From: Kangiella shandongensis
GTDB taxonomy: Bacteria; Pseudomonadota; Gammaproteobacteria; Enterobacterales; Kangiellaceae
NCBI RefSeq assembly: GCF_020005365.1
Contig: NZ_JACNML010000009.1
Span: 1-64,000 of the forward strand
Direction of reading: 5' to 3'
DNA length: 64,000 nucleotides
Shown: piece by piece, positions 47,785 to 57,194 of the stretch
How the letters are laid out: each line of letters opens with the position of its first letter
Position numbering within the stretch: the first letter of the stretch is position 1
The notes under the pieces: generated by a model
The model's database searches: none
What the model saw: only the letters and a program-made list of their open reading frames with translations
Told to the model about the DNA's origin: nothing
Program-made: the position numbers and the translations under genes

Positions 47785-48666
47785 TTAGTTTGCTTTGTTT
47801 TGCTCGTTTTTCGACCAGAACTGGCGAACTTTTTCTGCAACCTGTTCCGCAAACTGCATGTGTAAATGATGGCCTCCTTTCATATCCACTCGCTCCACAC
47901 TGTCTAAATAATCAAACCGTTGCTCTATCCCCGGATACTCATCGAAAAGACCGCTTTCGGCAATAATAACTTGCATAGGACAGGTGATATTCCTCATTAT
48001 TGCTTCCAGCTGGGGCTCGGTCATTCGAACCCATGATAAATGCTTCAACCGCGAGTCACTGGACCATTGATAGCCTTCCTCGCACAGGGTCACCCCTCGC
48101 TCTATGAGTGGAAGCAGTATATCCACCGGTAACTCCGAGACTTGAGCTCTAGCTTTCGCAGCTGCTTTCAAATCTTTAAAATAACGTTTACGGTTTCCCT
48201 TTTCTTTGCGCTGAAGCAACGCCTTTCGTAACTGTTTCACCGCACTTTCCGGCGTTGAAACTAATGCCCCCAACGCATCAATGGACACAATGCTGTCAAC
48301 TTTATCCGGAAAGATCCCGGCATAAATTGCAGAAAGCGCCGCTCCCATGGAATGAGCCAGAAATTTAGGCTTGTTTAATTTCAGAATATCAATAACTGAA
48401 TCAATAACAGAGATTCCGGATACAAATTGATAGTCTGCTGCCGGATGCAAGTGATCAGACTGTCCATGTCCCGGGAACTCAATAGCAATCAACCGGTAGT
48501 TGCTATTCTTTGTTAGCAGAGGCGCTAAATAGTGAAAGCTGGCAGCATTATCGAGCCAACCATGGAGACATAATACCGGCTCGCCGTCGGGATTGCCCCA
48601 CTCAATAACACTGATTTTGCAATGATGGATTTCCAGGTGATATTCGCGTTCAAATCTAAAATACAT
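47785..48666 (-). CDS. Alpha/beta hydrolase
   Basis: The 293-aa soluble protein has the HGWLDNAAS oxyanion region (about 35), the nucleophile elbow AHSMGAALS (about 105) and a C-terminal GGHHLHMQ with the catalytic His (about 271). The acid is probably the Asp near 245. The substrate cannot be read from sequence. It is a separate transcript; the 118-bp gap to fadD holds nothing obvious. Confidence 0.85.
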   Translation of the reverse strand: MYFRFEREYHLEIHHCKISVIEWGNPDGEPVLCLHGWLDNAASFHYLAPLLTKNSNYRLIAIEFPGHGQSDHLHPAADYQFVSGISVIDSVIDILKLNKPKFLAHSMGAALSAIYAGIFPDKVDSIVSIDALGALVSTPESAVKQLRKALLQRKEKGNRKRYFKDLKAAAKARAQVSELPVDILLPLIERGVTLCEEGYQWSSDSRLKHLSWVRMTEPQLEAIMRNITCPMQVIIAESGLFDEYPGIEQRFDYLDSVERVDMKGGHHLHMQFAEQVAEKVRQFWSKNEQNKAN

Positions 48667-48708
48667 TGTTGTTCATATGAAGTGGTATATGGGCGTTATC
48701 ATAGCACA

Positions 48709-48736
48709 TAAAAAACGGGCCATTTTACATGGCCCG
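48709..48736 (-). terminator. Terminator downstream of the MBL gene
   Basis: CGGGCCAT-GTAAA-ATGGCCCG (minus strand) is followed by T6. It closes the nhaC-transglutaminase-MBL transcript. Confidence 0.85.
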
Positions 48737-48926
48737 GTATGAGAAAAAACTCATCAAAGAGAAGTGACAATGACAACCAAGTAAGCATCTAAGCAGTTAT
48801 GCTTTATTTGCTACTTGTATAATCTTTGAGCAAATATATCCAGATAAGTTCCATAAAAAGCTAGATTTTTTCAGTTATGCTTCTGACTTATGCTTTATTA
48901 CAAAATCTGAAATATTTATCAATAAG
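48737..48926. other. AT-rich spacer without genes
   Basis: Between the terminator and the MBL gene end. It contains short repeated TTATGCTT strings but no gene or defined element. Confidence 0.5.
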
Positions 48927-49808
48927 TTACATCGATAATCTTACAACTTTCTTTAATGGTTGGTCAGCAAAAAACTTACCCTTTTCGTTAACTGCAACCT
49001 CACCTAAAGCAACCTCTGGATCGTGGGTAAAAAAGACTTTACCCCCCTGCTCTTTTAACGATTCGAGTAGTGCTCGCTTTTCATCAATAAGACTTTCTGG
49101 ATAGCGATCATAACCCATGGTAATCGGCAGATGCATCCAGGGGGCGCCCGGTATCAAGTCGGCAGCGAAAGCCACCGGTCCCTGTATTGTTTCAACTTTA
49201 GTTATCAGCATTCCCGGCGTATGGCCACTGGATACGTAGAATGAGTAATCTGCTCCCAGTAAATCAGAGCTGTCGTTACTGACCAGATGGAGTCGTCCAC
49301 TGGCTTCGAGCTTGTCGGTTAAGCCAGGGATAAATGAAGCACGATCACGCGGATGAGGATTGCAGGCCCGCTCCCAGGCTTCCTGTCCGACGATAAATTC
49401 TGCATTTGGAAACAGCAGTTCCGACGCTTTGCCTTCCTCCCACTGAGTGAGCAGACCTCCGGCATGATCAAAATGCAGGTGGGACAGCACCAGAATATCA
49501 ATATCTTCGTGACTGAAACCGGCTTCTTTCAAAGAGTCTAACAACACATGCTGCGACTCCTGAACGCCATAACGATCACGGTATTTGGGCTCAAAGAAAG
49601 CACCAATTCCCGTTTCAAATAATATGGTTTTATCGCCATCAATAACCAGCATGGCCCGACACACTAAATCAATACGATTCAGCTCGTCCACATTTACCCA
49701 GCGCTGCCACAGTGCTTTAGGCGCATTACCAAACATGGCGCCGCCATCCAGCTTCTGGGTGTTACCATTGATTGAATAAAACGTTTTTTGGGTTGGATTA
49801 TTTGACAT
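48927..49808 (-). CDS. MBL-fold metallo-hydrolase
   Basis: The 293-aa protein has [11 protein letters not shown] (HxHxDH, about 104), a further His near 200 (SSGHTPGM) and FAADLIP, so two metals should bind. It resembles quorum-quenching/lactonase-type or N-acyl hydrolases of the MBL family; the substrate is unknown. The start is the ATG at 49808, 10 bp after the transglutaminase stop. Confidence 0.85.
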   Translation of the reverse strand: MSNNPTQKTFYSINGNTQKLDGGAMFGNAPKALWQRWVNVDELNRIDLVCRAMLVIDGDKTILFETGIGAFFEPKYRDRYGVQESQHVLLDSLKEAGFSHEDIDILVLSHLHFDHAGGLLTQWEEGKASELLFPNAEFIVGQEAWERACNPHPRDRASFIPGLTDKLEASGRLHLVSNDSSDLLGADYSFYVSSGHTPGMLITKVETIQGPVAFAADLIPGAPWMHLPITMGYDRYPESLIDEKRALLESLKEQGGKVFFTHDPEVALGEVAVNEKGKFFADQPLKKVVRLSM

Positions 49809-49818
49809 AGAAAGCCTG

Positions 49819-51225
49819 TCAGTTGAGTGATTGAGTATAGTGTATCTTCTCAACAGTAAAAACCAAGTCTGAAGCTGACTTTTCTTGTGAAATGGTGATC
49901 GGTAAATGCCCAGCGGTAACCTGTGTTAAGTTCCAGGTTGGGTCCACCCCGACCCACTCGCCATCAATTAATACTTCCACCCACTGATGCCCACCAAAAC
50001 GCTGCTCATCATCACCAAGATAGATATAACCGCTGACTTCTCTTGCCGGTATTCTGGCCTGGTTTAACAGTGCCAGTAACAGTTGTGTGTATTCAGTGCA
50101 GTCGCCATAGCCATTATCGATCACCTCATCAATGGTAAAACTGGCGGGTGTCGGCCGATAATATAAATAATCATTAACAAAACTGACCAGAGCCCTAACG
50201 TTAGACCAGGAGTTTTGACTACTCAGGTTGAGCCCGTTAGCTAACTTAAGGATTCTTGGACTACTCTTATAAAATGACCAATGCTCTATTTGCGCCTGGT
50301 TTGCTGGATACCGTATTCCTTTTGATGTAATCAATTGATTGTTTTTAAGTTGTACGCTGGGATGAGGCTGCAGCCAATTAAGTTCCCCCTCCAATAACGA
50401 AAGACTGATAGAGTCAGCTAGATCAACGTCACCCAATGGTTCAGAGAGAGGGATCCCGTTGGAAGCATAGAGATCCCGCTGCATTTCCGGATTAAGGCTG
50501 GGTTTGGCGCTGACTCCCACCAATTCAATGCCCCGCTGGCGTTTTTGCCTTGTCATACGTCCTGATAAGTTAAAAGTAAAACTCAAAGGAGAAAAGACGT
50601 TTATGTTTACCCTGTTAAAAACATAACGCGGGTGACGACTATCTGGTTTTTTGGCAACAGAATACTTAACCTGATCAGGTTCTAAGGAATGTGGATCGAT
50701 AATAGTATGTATACGAGTGTCACCGACTTTAGGCTGAGACGCTACCCACTGTCGTAGTGCCAAATAATTATTCAGGTGGTAATTCAGGGCAGGTTCTTCA
50801 AAGCGAAAGTCATTGCCGTTTCGCGTCTGCGTGATGGATAAGCTCTGTTGGTTAACAAAACTGGTCGTCATCGACAAACCCGGTTCGGTGGTTTGTGCCT
50901 GACCTTGCAATAAGCGATATGGAGGTTCACTATCAAACTCGAGGCTGCTGTCATAAAGAAACTTAAAGCGCTTTCCCCTGACTCGTCCTTCAAAATGTTC
51001 CTGTTGCGTCACGCGAATAATGTTGCTATCTCTAGTCAGCCGAGTTTTCGCCCAACCGACCATCTGCCCTTGCCAGTTAATTTGGGCCCATTCGGTAAAT
51101 GGCTTTATCTGCGACGGCTGCCATAGTCTTTGAAAGACATTATAGGAAGTAAGAGAAAGGAAGCATGTCACTAAAAAGACTATTTTCAACAACATGCTTA
51201 AACGATGTTTAGCTGCTCGCTTCAT
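49819..51225 (-). CDS. Transglutaminase-like membrane-anchored/exported protein
   Basis: The 468-aa protein has an N-terminal hydrophobic anchor or signal (about 11-30), about 300 residues of beta-rich sequence, and a C-terminal transglutaminase-like core with [11 protein letters not shown] (Cys), FGGHQWVEV (His) and VGVDPTW (Asp), a complete catalytic triad. Such domains are cysteine proteases or cross-linkers in bacteria. The start overlaps nhaC by 17 nt and the stop is 10 bp from the MBL gene, so all three form one unit. Confidence 0.82.
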   Translation of the reverse strand: MKRAAKHRLSMLLKIVFLVTCFLSLTSYNVFQRLWQPSQIKPFTEWAQINWQGQMVGWAKTRLTRDSNIIRVTQQEHFEGRVRGKRFKFLYDSSLEFDSEPPYRLLQGQAQTTEPGLSMTTSFVNQQSLSITQTRNGNDFRFEEPALNYHLNNYLALRQWVASQPKVGDTRIHTIIDPHSLEPDQVKYSVAKKPDSRHPRYVFNRVNINVFSPLSFTFNLSGRMTRQKRQRGIELVGVSAKPSLNPEMQRDLYASNGIPLSEPLGDVDLADSISLSLLEGELNWLQPHPSVQLKNNQLITSKGIRYPANQAQIEHWSFYKSSPRILKLANGLNLSSQNSWSNVRALVSFVNDYLYYRPTPASFTIDEVIDNGYGDCTEYTQLLLALLNQARIPAREVSGYIYLGDDEQRFGGHQWVEVLIDGEWVGVDPTWNLTQVTAGHLPITISQEKSASDLVFTVEKIHYTQSLN

Positions 51226-52858
51226 CGCCTTCTATTGGAGTAATTTTGAAGTTAAATAGCGCATAGATAAAGGATACTAGCGGCGTTAATAAATTGAAAT
51301 AGCAATATATCCAATAAGCACCTGTGGCAACGCCTAAAGTGCCTGCCATATATGCACCACAGGTATTCCATGGGATCAATGGGGAAGTAATAGTGGCTGA
51401 ATCTTCCAGCGTTCTGGATAAGTTCTTAGCATCCAGCCCGCGCCGCTTAAACTCTGCCTTATACATTCGTCCGGGCAGAACAATCGATATATACTGATCT
51501 GCCGTAATAAGGTTCATTCCAATACAGGTCGCGAGTACAGAACCGATCAACGAACCAGTGGACTTTGCCATACCGATAACGGTTTTAATCAGTTTATGCA
51601 ATAAGCCTGTCACTTCCATGGCGGCACCAAAGCTCATCGCGGTAAAAATCAAGAATAAGGTATTCAGCATGCTGGCCATGCCACCACGACTTAACAGGTT
51701 ATCAAAGTTATCATTGCCCGTTGAGGCGGAAAAACCACTAAAGAGTGAGGTCCAAGTTGCCGATAACGTTGTCATGAAGTCACCATGACTATAGACACCA
51801 ACAGAGTGCTCTCCTAGTGTTAAAGTCTTATCCTCGCCCTCTTTTAACATCACTGTCTCTGAGTAAGTATCATCAGAATTTTTAAAAGCGATATCAAAGG
51901 TCACCGTACTAGAATCACCCTCAATGTGATAGTTCTGAACAGAACACTCATATTGCGATGAACGTTCACATTTATAACGACCGTCACCAACAAAAGTTTC
52001 GATCACTTTACTCTGGAACATAACGGCACAGATACAACCCAGCAAAGCACCAATCAATATAGTCGCGACGGCAGGGACCTTTTTAAAGGCCAACACAAAA
52101 ACGACCGCCATTGGCACCAGTGTCCACAACGAGATATTGAAATTATTATCCAGCAAATCCAAGGTACCCTGTAATGCCAGTACTTGCTGTTCGCTATCGC
52201 TGTTTATCCCCAGGATTGTAAAAATGATAAAAGAAAGAAGTAGTGCCGGAGCTGTAGTCCATACCATATGACGAATATGGGTAAAGAGATCAGTGCCAGT
52301 AACCGCCGGAGCCAGGTTGGTCGTGTCGGACAAAGGCGACATCTTATCGCCAAAGTAAGCACCGGAAATAATGGCGCCAGCAGTTATTTCCATCGATAAG
52401 CCTAAACCCTGAGAAACACCAATCAGGCCAATACCCACAGTACCCGCCGTGGTCCAGGAGCTACCGATACTTAAGGCAACAACGGCACAGATAGCACAGG
52501 TCGCCACATAAAAATACTCTGGAGAAAGCAACTGCAAACCATAGTAAATCATGGTCGGTACGGTCCCCGACAGGATCCAGGCACCAATCAAGGCACCAAC
52601 CATTAATAAAATCAACATAGCGGCCAGCGCAATACTGATTCCATCGACAATGCCCTTTTCCAGCTCTTTCCAGGTTTGCCCATTTCTAAGGCCAACCAGT
52701 AACGCCACCGCAGCGGCAATGACCAGTGCTATCTGGTTTGCTCCATAAGAGGAATCACTACCATATAAATAGACTGAAAAAGCTAAAAGAATCACCAATA
52801 GCCCTACTGGTAACAGGGCCTGGAGCATGCTTGGCTGACGCGTTGATGTATCTGCCAT
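51209..52858 (-). CDS. Na+/H+ antiporter NhaC family, with a soluble insert
   Basis: The 549-aa inner-membrane protein has the NhaC helices (for example GSSWTTAGTVGIGL near 132 and GDKMSPLSDTTNLAP near 170). Between helices, at about 286-362, is a hydrophilic, beta-rich insert of about 75 residues with two Cys (KCERSSQYEC). Most NhaC proteins lack this. It is first in the nhaC-transglutaminase-MBL unit. Exact exchanged ions are not determined. Confidence 0.85.
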   Translation of the reverse strand: MADTSTRQPSMLQALLPVGLLVILLAFSVYLYGSDSSYGANQIALVIAAAVALLVGLRNGQTWKELEKGIVDGISIALAAMLILLMVGALIGAWILSGTVPTMIYYGLQLLSPEYFYVATCAICAVVALSIGSSWTTAGTVGIGLIGVSQGLGLSMEITAGAIISGAYFGDKMSPLSDTTNLAPAVTGTDLFTHIRHMVWTTAPALLLSFIIFTILGINSDSEQQVLALQGTLDLLDNNFNISLWTLVPMAVVFVLAFKKVPAVATILIGALLGCICAVMFQSKVIETFVGDGRYKCERSSQYECSVQNYHIEGDSSTVTFDIAFKNSDDTYSETVMLKEGEDKTLTLGEHSVGVYSHGDFMTTLSATWTSLFSGFSASTGNDNFDNLLSRGGMASMLNTLFLIFTAMSFGAAMEVTGLLHKLIKTVIGMAKSTGSLIGSVLATCIGMNLITADQYISIVLPGRMYKAEFKRRGLDAKNLSRTLEDSATITSPLIPWNTCGAYMAGTLGVATGAYWIYCYFNLLTPLVSFIYALFNFKITPIEGDEASS

Positions 52859-52867
52859 GAAAACCTC

Positions 52868-54145
52868 TTATTTCCTGTAAAATGTATTATTATCGTTACT
52901 AATATCTTTGTAACGTTGTTCTAAACGAGTAGAGCGCGTCATCAAGCTTTGTTGCTTACCGTCAATAATCACAGCTTCCGGATAAGTCGTCACTTCAAAG
53001 GGGTCACCACTCCATACCACAAGCTCGGCCTTAAAACCCGGCATTAACTTGCCATAATTGCTGGCACCTCCAAATACTCTAGCCGGGATACTCGTCATAG
53101 CCGCCAACGCTTTCTCATAAGGCATGCCGTAAGCGACAGCATTCCCTGCCGCCTGACGAACATTATCCGCATTATGCGATGAACCCTTGAACATGACATC
53201 GACCCCAGCCTTACTTAGCAAGGCAGCATTATCATAACGCTTGCCTAGAGACTCAAAGCTACTAGGAATATTATCCATCGGGTTAACCATTACAGGCACA
53301 CCTGCTTCAGCAATCTGCTCAGAAACTTTCCAGCCTTCTGCCACGCCCGACAGAACCAACTTAATTTGGTGTTTCTGGGAAAACTCAATAATCGTTAAGA
53401 TATCATTGGCGCGATTGACGCTGATAACCAGTGGAATTTCACCTTCAAGTAAACGCCCAATTGCTTCTAAATCACCCAGACTATAATCTAAATCACGATA
53501 TTGACCACTTTTTATGGCTTCAGGATTATTTAAAAACTCTTTGCCCTGGTTGAATGCAGATTCAAGCTCATGCAAAGCACTCGCTCTCGAGCCGCCAGTC
53601 AAACCTGCGGCATACTCGCCGTAAGTGGCAAAGATGCCAACATCACTCAAAATTAGTGACTCATAATCGCCAGTCATATCCATAATTGCTGCATAACCTG
53701 CAAACAGGGACAAGCCGTTATACGGCGTAATCAGAGTTCGAGTCACCCCGCCCGCACGGTTCATTGGAACCAGCGTCGACTTAGGGTTAAAAACATCATC
53801 TACTCTGAAGGAAGCCCCTAAACCTTCGAGCTGATTAGCGGCGTCATTAGTACCTTCGATGGCACCAATTTCAACCAAACCAATTTGGTTAGCTAAAGCA
53901 AAAATGCCCGCCGTAACAACTCTGCCTTCACCATTAATAGTTGTGGCACCCGCAGCTGACAAATCCTCACCGATATTCCGGATCAGGCCATCTTCAATCA
54001 AAATATCTGCATTATCCAAAGTTCCAGCCGAGGTCATGGTATAAACTTTAGCATTTTTGATCAGTATCGTTTCTGCCTTGACGTCCGTCATCACAAACGT
54101 CATAGCCAGTAAAAAACCGGTTAAGCTTTTTAATACTTTGCTCAT
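52868..54145 (-). CDS. Amidohydrolase-like pseudoenzyme subunit
   Basis: The 425-aa precursor has a signal peptide (about 1-24, VKA cut) and the imidazolonepropionase-like amidohydrolase fold, ending with the usual MPGFKAELVVWSGDPFEV. All metal ligands are gone: the HxH after the first strand reads IFALANQ, HAHRA reads SVNRA, HG reads SGV, and the final TD reads KGS. It overlaps its catalytic-looking partner by 4 nt, so the two are probably made together and may pair. Confidence 0.8.
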   Translation of the reverse strand: MSKVLKSLTGFLLAMTFVMTDVKAETILIKNAKVYTMTSAGTLDNADILIEDGLIRNIGEDLSAAGATTINGEGRVVTAGIFALANQIGLVEIGAIEGTNDAANQLEGLGASFRVDDVFNPKSTLVPMNRAGGVTRTLITPYNGLSLFAGYAAIMDMTGDYESLILSDVGIFATYGEYAAGLTGGSRASALHELESAFNQGKEFLNNPEAIKSGQYRDLDYSLGDLEAIGRLLEGEIPLVISVNRANDILTIIEFSQKHQIKLVLSGVAEGWKVSEQIAEAGVPVMVNPMDNIPSSFESLGKRYDNAALLSKAGVDVMFKGSSHNADNVRQAAGNAVAYGMPYEKALAAMTSIPARVFGGASNYGKLMPGFKAELVVWSGDPFEVTTYPEAVIIDGKQQSLMTRSTRLEQRYKDISNDNNTFYRK

Positions 54146-55554
54146 AGTCTATTCTCCTCCGGCTCGATTATGCCCAGTTCAAAATCGCTGGCCGGTTGGA
54201 ACTTGTCATTATTACGATCGAACATCAAAGCGCCGTCCACATAAACTTTCTCTGCTTTGGTATAGACACTAAACGGATTGCCATCCCATAGCACAATATC
54301 CGCCATTTTGCCTTCCTCTAAAGACCCGGTCATATCATCAACTCCAATGGCTTTAGCCGCATTCAGCGTGATCCACTTAATAGCATGAGCCGGAGCAATA
54401 TCCATACCTAAACGATTGCCAGAGGTCATCGCTTTTGCTGCTTCTTTATTCAAGTGCTGAATAACGGTTGCCGAATCAGAGTGAACCACAGCACAGGCTC
54501 CAGCTTTATCCACTAAAGCAACATTAGACTCGACCATGTCGTAAGCTTCCTGTTTAAAGCCCCACCAATCTGACCACATGGCAGAACAAACGTCATTTTC
54601 AGCAAGCTTATCCGCGATCTTGTATGACTCAACGGCATGATGGAAAGTCGTCACTTTAAAACCAAACTCGTTAGCAATTTCCATCATAACTAGCATTTCA
54701 TCGGCGCGGTAACAGTGATTCTGGATCAGAATTTCGCCGCGCAAAACTCCGGCAAGGCTCTCCAGTCGTAAGTCACGCTTTGGTGGCTGACCGTTACCTT
54801 TGCCAGCTTCATAGTCATCCCACTTATTCATATATTCTTTGGCATCGATCCATGATTTACGATACCCGGCGACGTTACCCATGCGAGTCATCGGTGCCAT
54901 ACCTTTCTCACCATAAACGCGCTTCGGGTTTTCACCACAGGCCATCTTTAAACCATAAGGAGCACCTGGAAACTTCATTTCCATGACGGATCGGCCAGGT
55001 ACATTTTTCAATGTGACACCACGTCCGCCAACTAAGTTAGCGGAGCCGGGTAAAATTTGTAATGATGTCACTCCACCGGCTAAAGCAAGCTGGAACTGAG
55101 GGTCCTGCGGCCAAACTGAGTGCTCTGCCCATACGTCAGCAGTAACAGGCGACGTCATTTCATTACCATCAGCACTGGAAGCAACACTTGGCGCAGGGTA
55201 CACACCCAGATGTGAATGCACATCAATCAGACCAGGAGTAACCCACTTACCAACTGCGTCGATCACTTCTAAATTGTCATCATCAGGAATCTCGACCTCT
55301 TCGCCAACGGCAACAATTTTGCCATCGGAAAAAAGCACCTTGCCCTGTTCTATTTTATCGCCGGTAGCCGTTAAAACTGTTGCGTTTTTTATCAGCACCG
55401 GGTGATATTCATGCGCCTTATATTCAGACTCAAAGGCTTCTTTCTGGTTATCTTCCTGTGATTTAGAAGCAGTGTCGTCATCGCTACACGCAACCAAAAA
55501 AGCAGCCCCAATAAGAGCTGCTAACATCGGTTTTGAGAATCGTTCAATCATCAT
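54142..55554 (-). CDS. Periplasmic amidohydrolase (lipoprotein)
   Basis: The 470-aa precursor has a lipobox AAFLVAC (Cys23). The amidohydrolase barrel keeps PGLIDVHSHLG (HxH), NHCYRADE (His), TFHHAVE (His) and VVHSDSA (Asp), so metal binding is intact. It is probably an imidazolonepropionase-like or peptidic-amide hydrolase of the periplasm. Its stop overlaps the start of the ligand-less partner (ATGA). Confidence 0.85.
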   Translation of the reverse strand: MMIERFSKPMLAALIGAAFLVACSDDDTASKSQEDNQKEAFESEYKAHEYHPVLIKNATVLTATGDKIEQGKVLFSDGKIVAVGEEVEIPDDDNLEVIDAVGKWVTPGLIDVHSHLGVYPAPSVASSADGNEMTSPVTADVWAEHSVWPQDPQFQLALAGGVTSLQILPGSANLVGGRGVTLKNVPGRSVMEMKFPGAPYGLKMACGENPKRVYGEKGMAPMTRMGNVAGYRKSWIDAKEYMNKWDDYEAGKGNGQPPKRDLRLESLAGVLRGEILIQNHCYRADEMLVMMEIANEFGFKVTTFHHAVESYKIADKLAENDVCSAMWSDWWGFKQEAYDMVESNVALVDKAGACAVVHSDSATVIQHLNKEAAKAMTSGNRLGMDIAPAHAIKWITLNAAKAIGVDDMTGSLEEGKMADIVLWDGNPFSVYTKAEKVYVDGALMFDRNNDKFQPASDFELGIIEPEENRL

Positions 55555-55576
55555 ACATTAATCCCCAAAATAGTTA

Positions 55577-56995
55577 TTAAAATACCTGAATACCAAAGAA
55601 GCGTTCCAAAATTGTAATAATGGTAATAGCACCAAGGACAACCGGACAAATAAACATAATCGCAAAGTCAATATACTTTGATAACCATTGGCTTTGCGTC
55701 TCACGCCCTTCCATCAACTCAGCATTCAAGTTGTTTTTCTTCCAGACATAGGCTGTAAAGATTGCGATAAAGGTACCGCCTAACGGTAAGAAAGTATCGC
55801 TGGCAATTAACTCAACAAAGTCAAGGAAAGGCAGCGCGGTCTCTTTTAAGACACCGTCAGCATCAGCCTTAAACAAATTCACAAAAGAGCTTAAGGTATC
55901 TGACGCACCATAACTTAATAAAGATGGAATTCCGATGGCAAAAATGATAATAGCCATGCTCCATACTGCTACTGGGCGCTTAATTTTCTTTTCATCAACT
56001 AAATACGCAACCGGAACCTCAAGTAATGAAACGGTGGAGGTTAATGCAGCAAAAGAAAGTAATAAGAAGAATACAGCGCCAACAATTTTTCCTAGAAGCG
56101 GCCCCAAACTTTCAAATACGCCAGGAAGTGTCATAAAAATCAAGCCTGGACCACCAGAAACGCTGCTCATATCTCCAGCGTTTAAGAATGCGACGAAGGG
56201 GAAAATCATTAAGCCAGCAAGGAAGGCAACCGAAACATCGGTCAGAGTAATCATGGCTGCCGAGCGCACGATATCCTGCTTACGGGAAACGTAAGAGCCG
56301 TAGGTGATTAATGCCCCCATCCCTAGCGATAAGGAAAAGAAGGCCTGACCAAGTGCTGAATAAATGACCTCACCCGTAATTTCTGAGAAATCGGGAACCA
56401 GATAATAGGAAACACCGGCCATGGCATCACTTAAAGTGAATGAATAAATCATTAGGCCAATGATCATGGCGAACAAGGTCGGCATTAAGATTTTTGCTGC
56501 TTTTTCAATACCGCCCTGAATACCTTTGGACACAATCAGCGCAGTAATGCCCATAAAGACAATACCGTAGATGAAGATGTGTTCCCAGTCAGCCGTAAAT
56601 CCGACAAACTTTTCTACAGAGCCAAAATCGAAGTTACCCTGCGACATTTCGAGGAAGTAACCAAACGCCCACCCCGCAACAACATTGTAGAAGGAAAGAA
56701 TTAAGACACCAGCCAAAACACCTAAGAAACCAATCCAGGCCCAATTGTGGTGCCCTAGCTTCTTGAAAGCGCCGACTGCGTTAAGTTGAGTTTTTCGGCC
56801 GATTGCAATTTCTGATACCATGACAGGAAAACACAATAAGAAACAGAATGCTAAGTAGATCAGTACAAAAGCTGCACCGCCACCTGCTCCTACCTCAAAT
56901 GGAAATTTCCAGATATTTCCCAGTCCTACTGCGGAACCCGCTGCAGCCAGAACAAATCCAAGCCGAGAGTTAAATTGACCTCTATTTGTTGCCAT
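55577..56995 (-). CDS. Sodium-dependent transporter, NSS/SNF family
   Basis: The 472-aa protein has about 11-12 helices and opens with the NSS signature GFVLAAAGSAVGLGNIWKFP, carrying the Na+-site residues. It should import an amino acid or related compound with Na+. It lies 22 bp upstream of the amidohydrolase pair, so it may import the products released in the periplasm. This coupling is inferred. Confidence 0.88.
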   Translation of the reverse strand: MATNRGQFNSRLGFVLAAAGSAVGLGNIWKFPFEVGAGGGAAFVLIYLAFCFLLCFPVMVSEIAIGRKTQLNAVGAFKKLGHHNWAWIGFLGVLAGVLILSFYNVVAGWAFGYFLEMSQGNFDFGSVEKFVGFTADWEHIFIYGIVFMGITALIVSKGIQGGIEKAAKILMPTLFAMIIGLMIYSFTLSDAMAGVSYYLVPDFSEITGEVIYSALGQAFFSLSLGMGALITYGSYVSRKQDIVRSAAMITLTDVSVAFLAGLMIFPFVAFLNAGDMSSVSGGPGLIFMTLPGVFESLGPLLGKIVGAVFFLLLSFAALTSTVSLLEVPVAYLVDEKKIKRPVAVWSMAIIIFAIGIPSLLSYGASDTLSSFVNLFKADADGVLKETALPFLDFVELIASDTFLPLGGTFIAIFTAYVWKKNNLNAELMEGRETQSQWLSKYIDFAIMFICPVVLGAITIITILERFFGIQVF

Positions 56996-57163
56996 TATTT
57001 CTACCGTATGATTGTTTGTTATATTTGGAAGGTTTTGATCCTAGCCGCTAATAACACCATATTTAGGCTAATCACTCAAGTACAGAGGGATAAATCCTGC
57101 TAATTTTTTAAGCCAGAAGCCAGGTCAAACGGCAGCTTGTGTAGAAAACAGACAAGAAGAGGA

Positions 57164-57188
57164 CAGGCCCGCCGGATCTGCGGGCCTG
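57164..57188 (-). terminator. Hairpin after the acyl-CoA dehydrogenase gene
   Basis: CAGGCCCGC-(7 nt)-GCGGGCCTG, a 9-bp GC-rich stem just past the stop. No T-run follows, only a pyrimidine tract, so it may be a weak or Rho-aided stop. Confidence 0.55.
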
Positions 57189-57194
57189 AAAATA

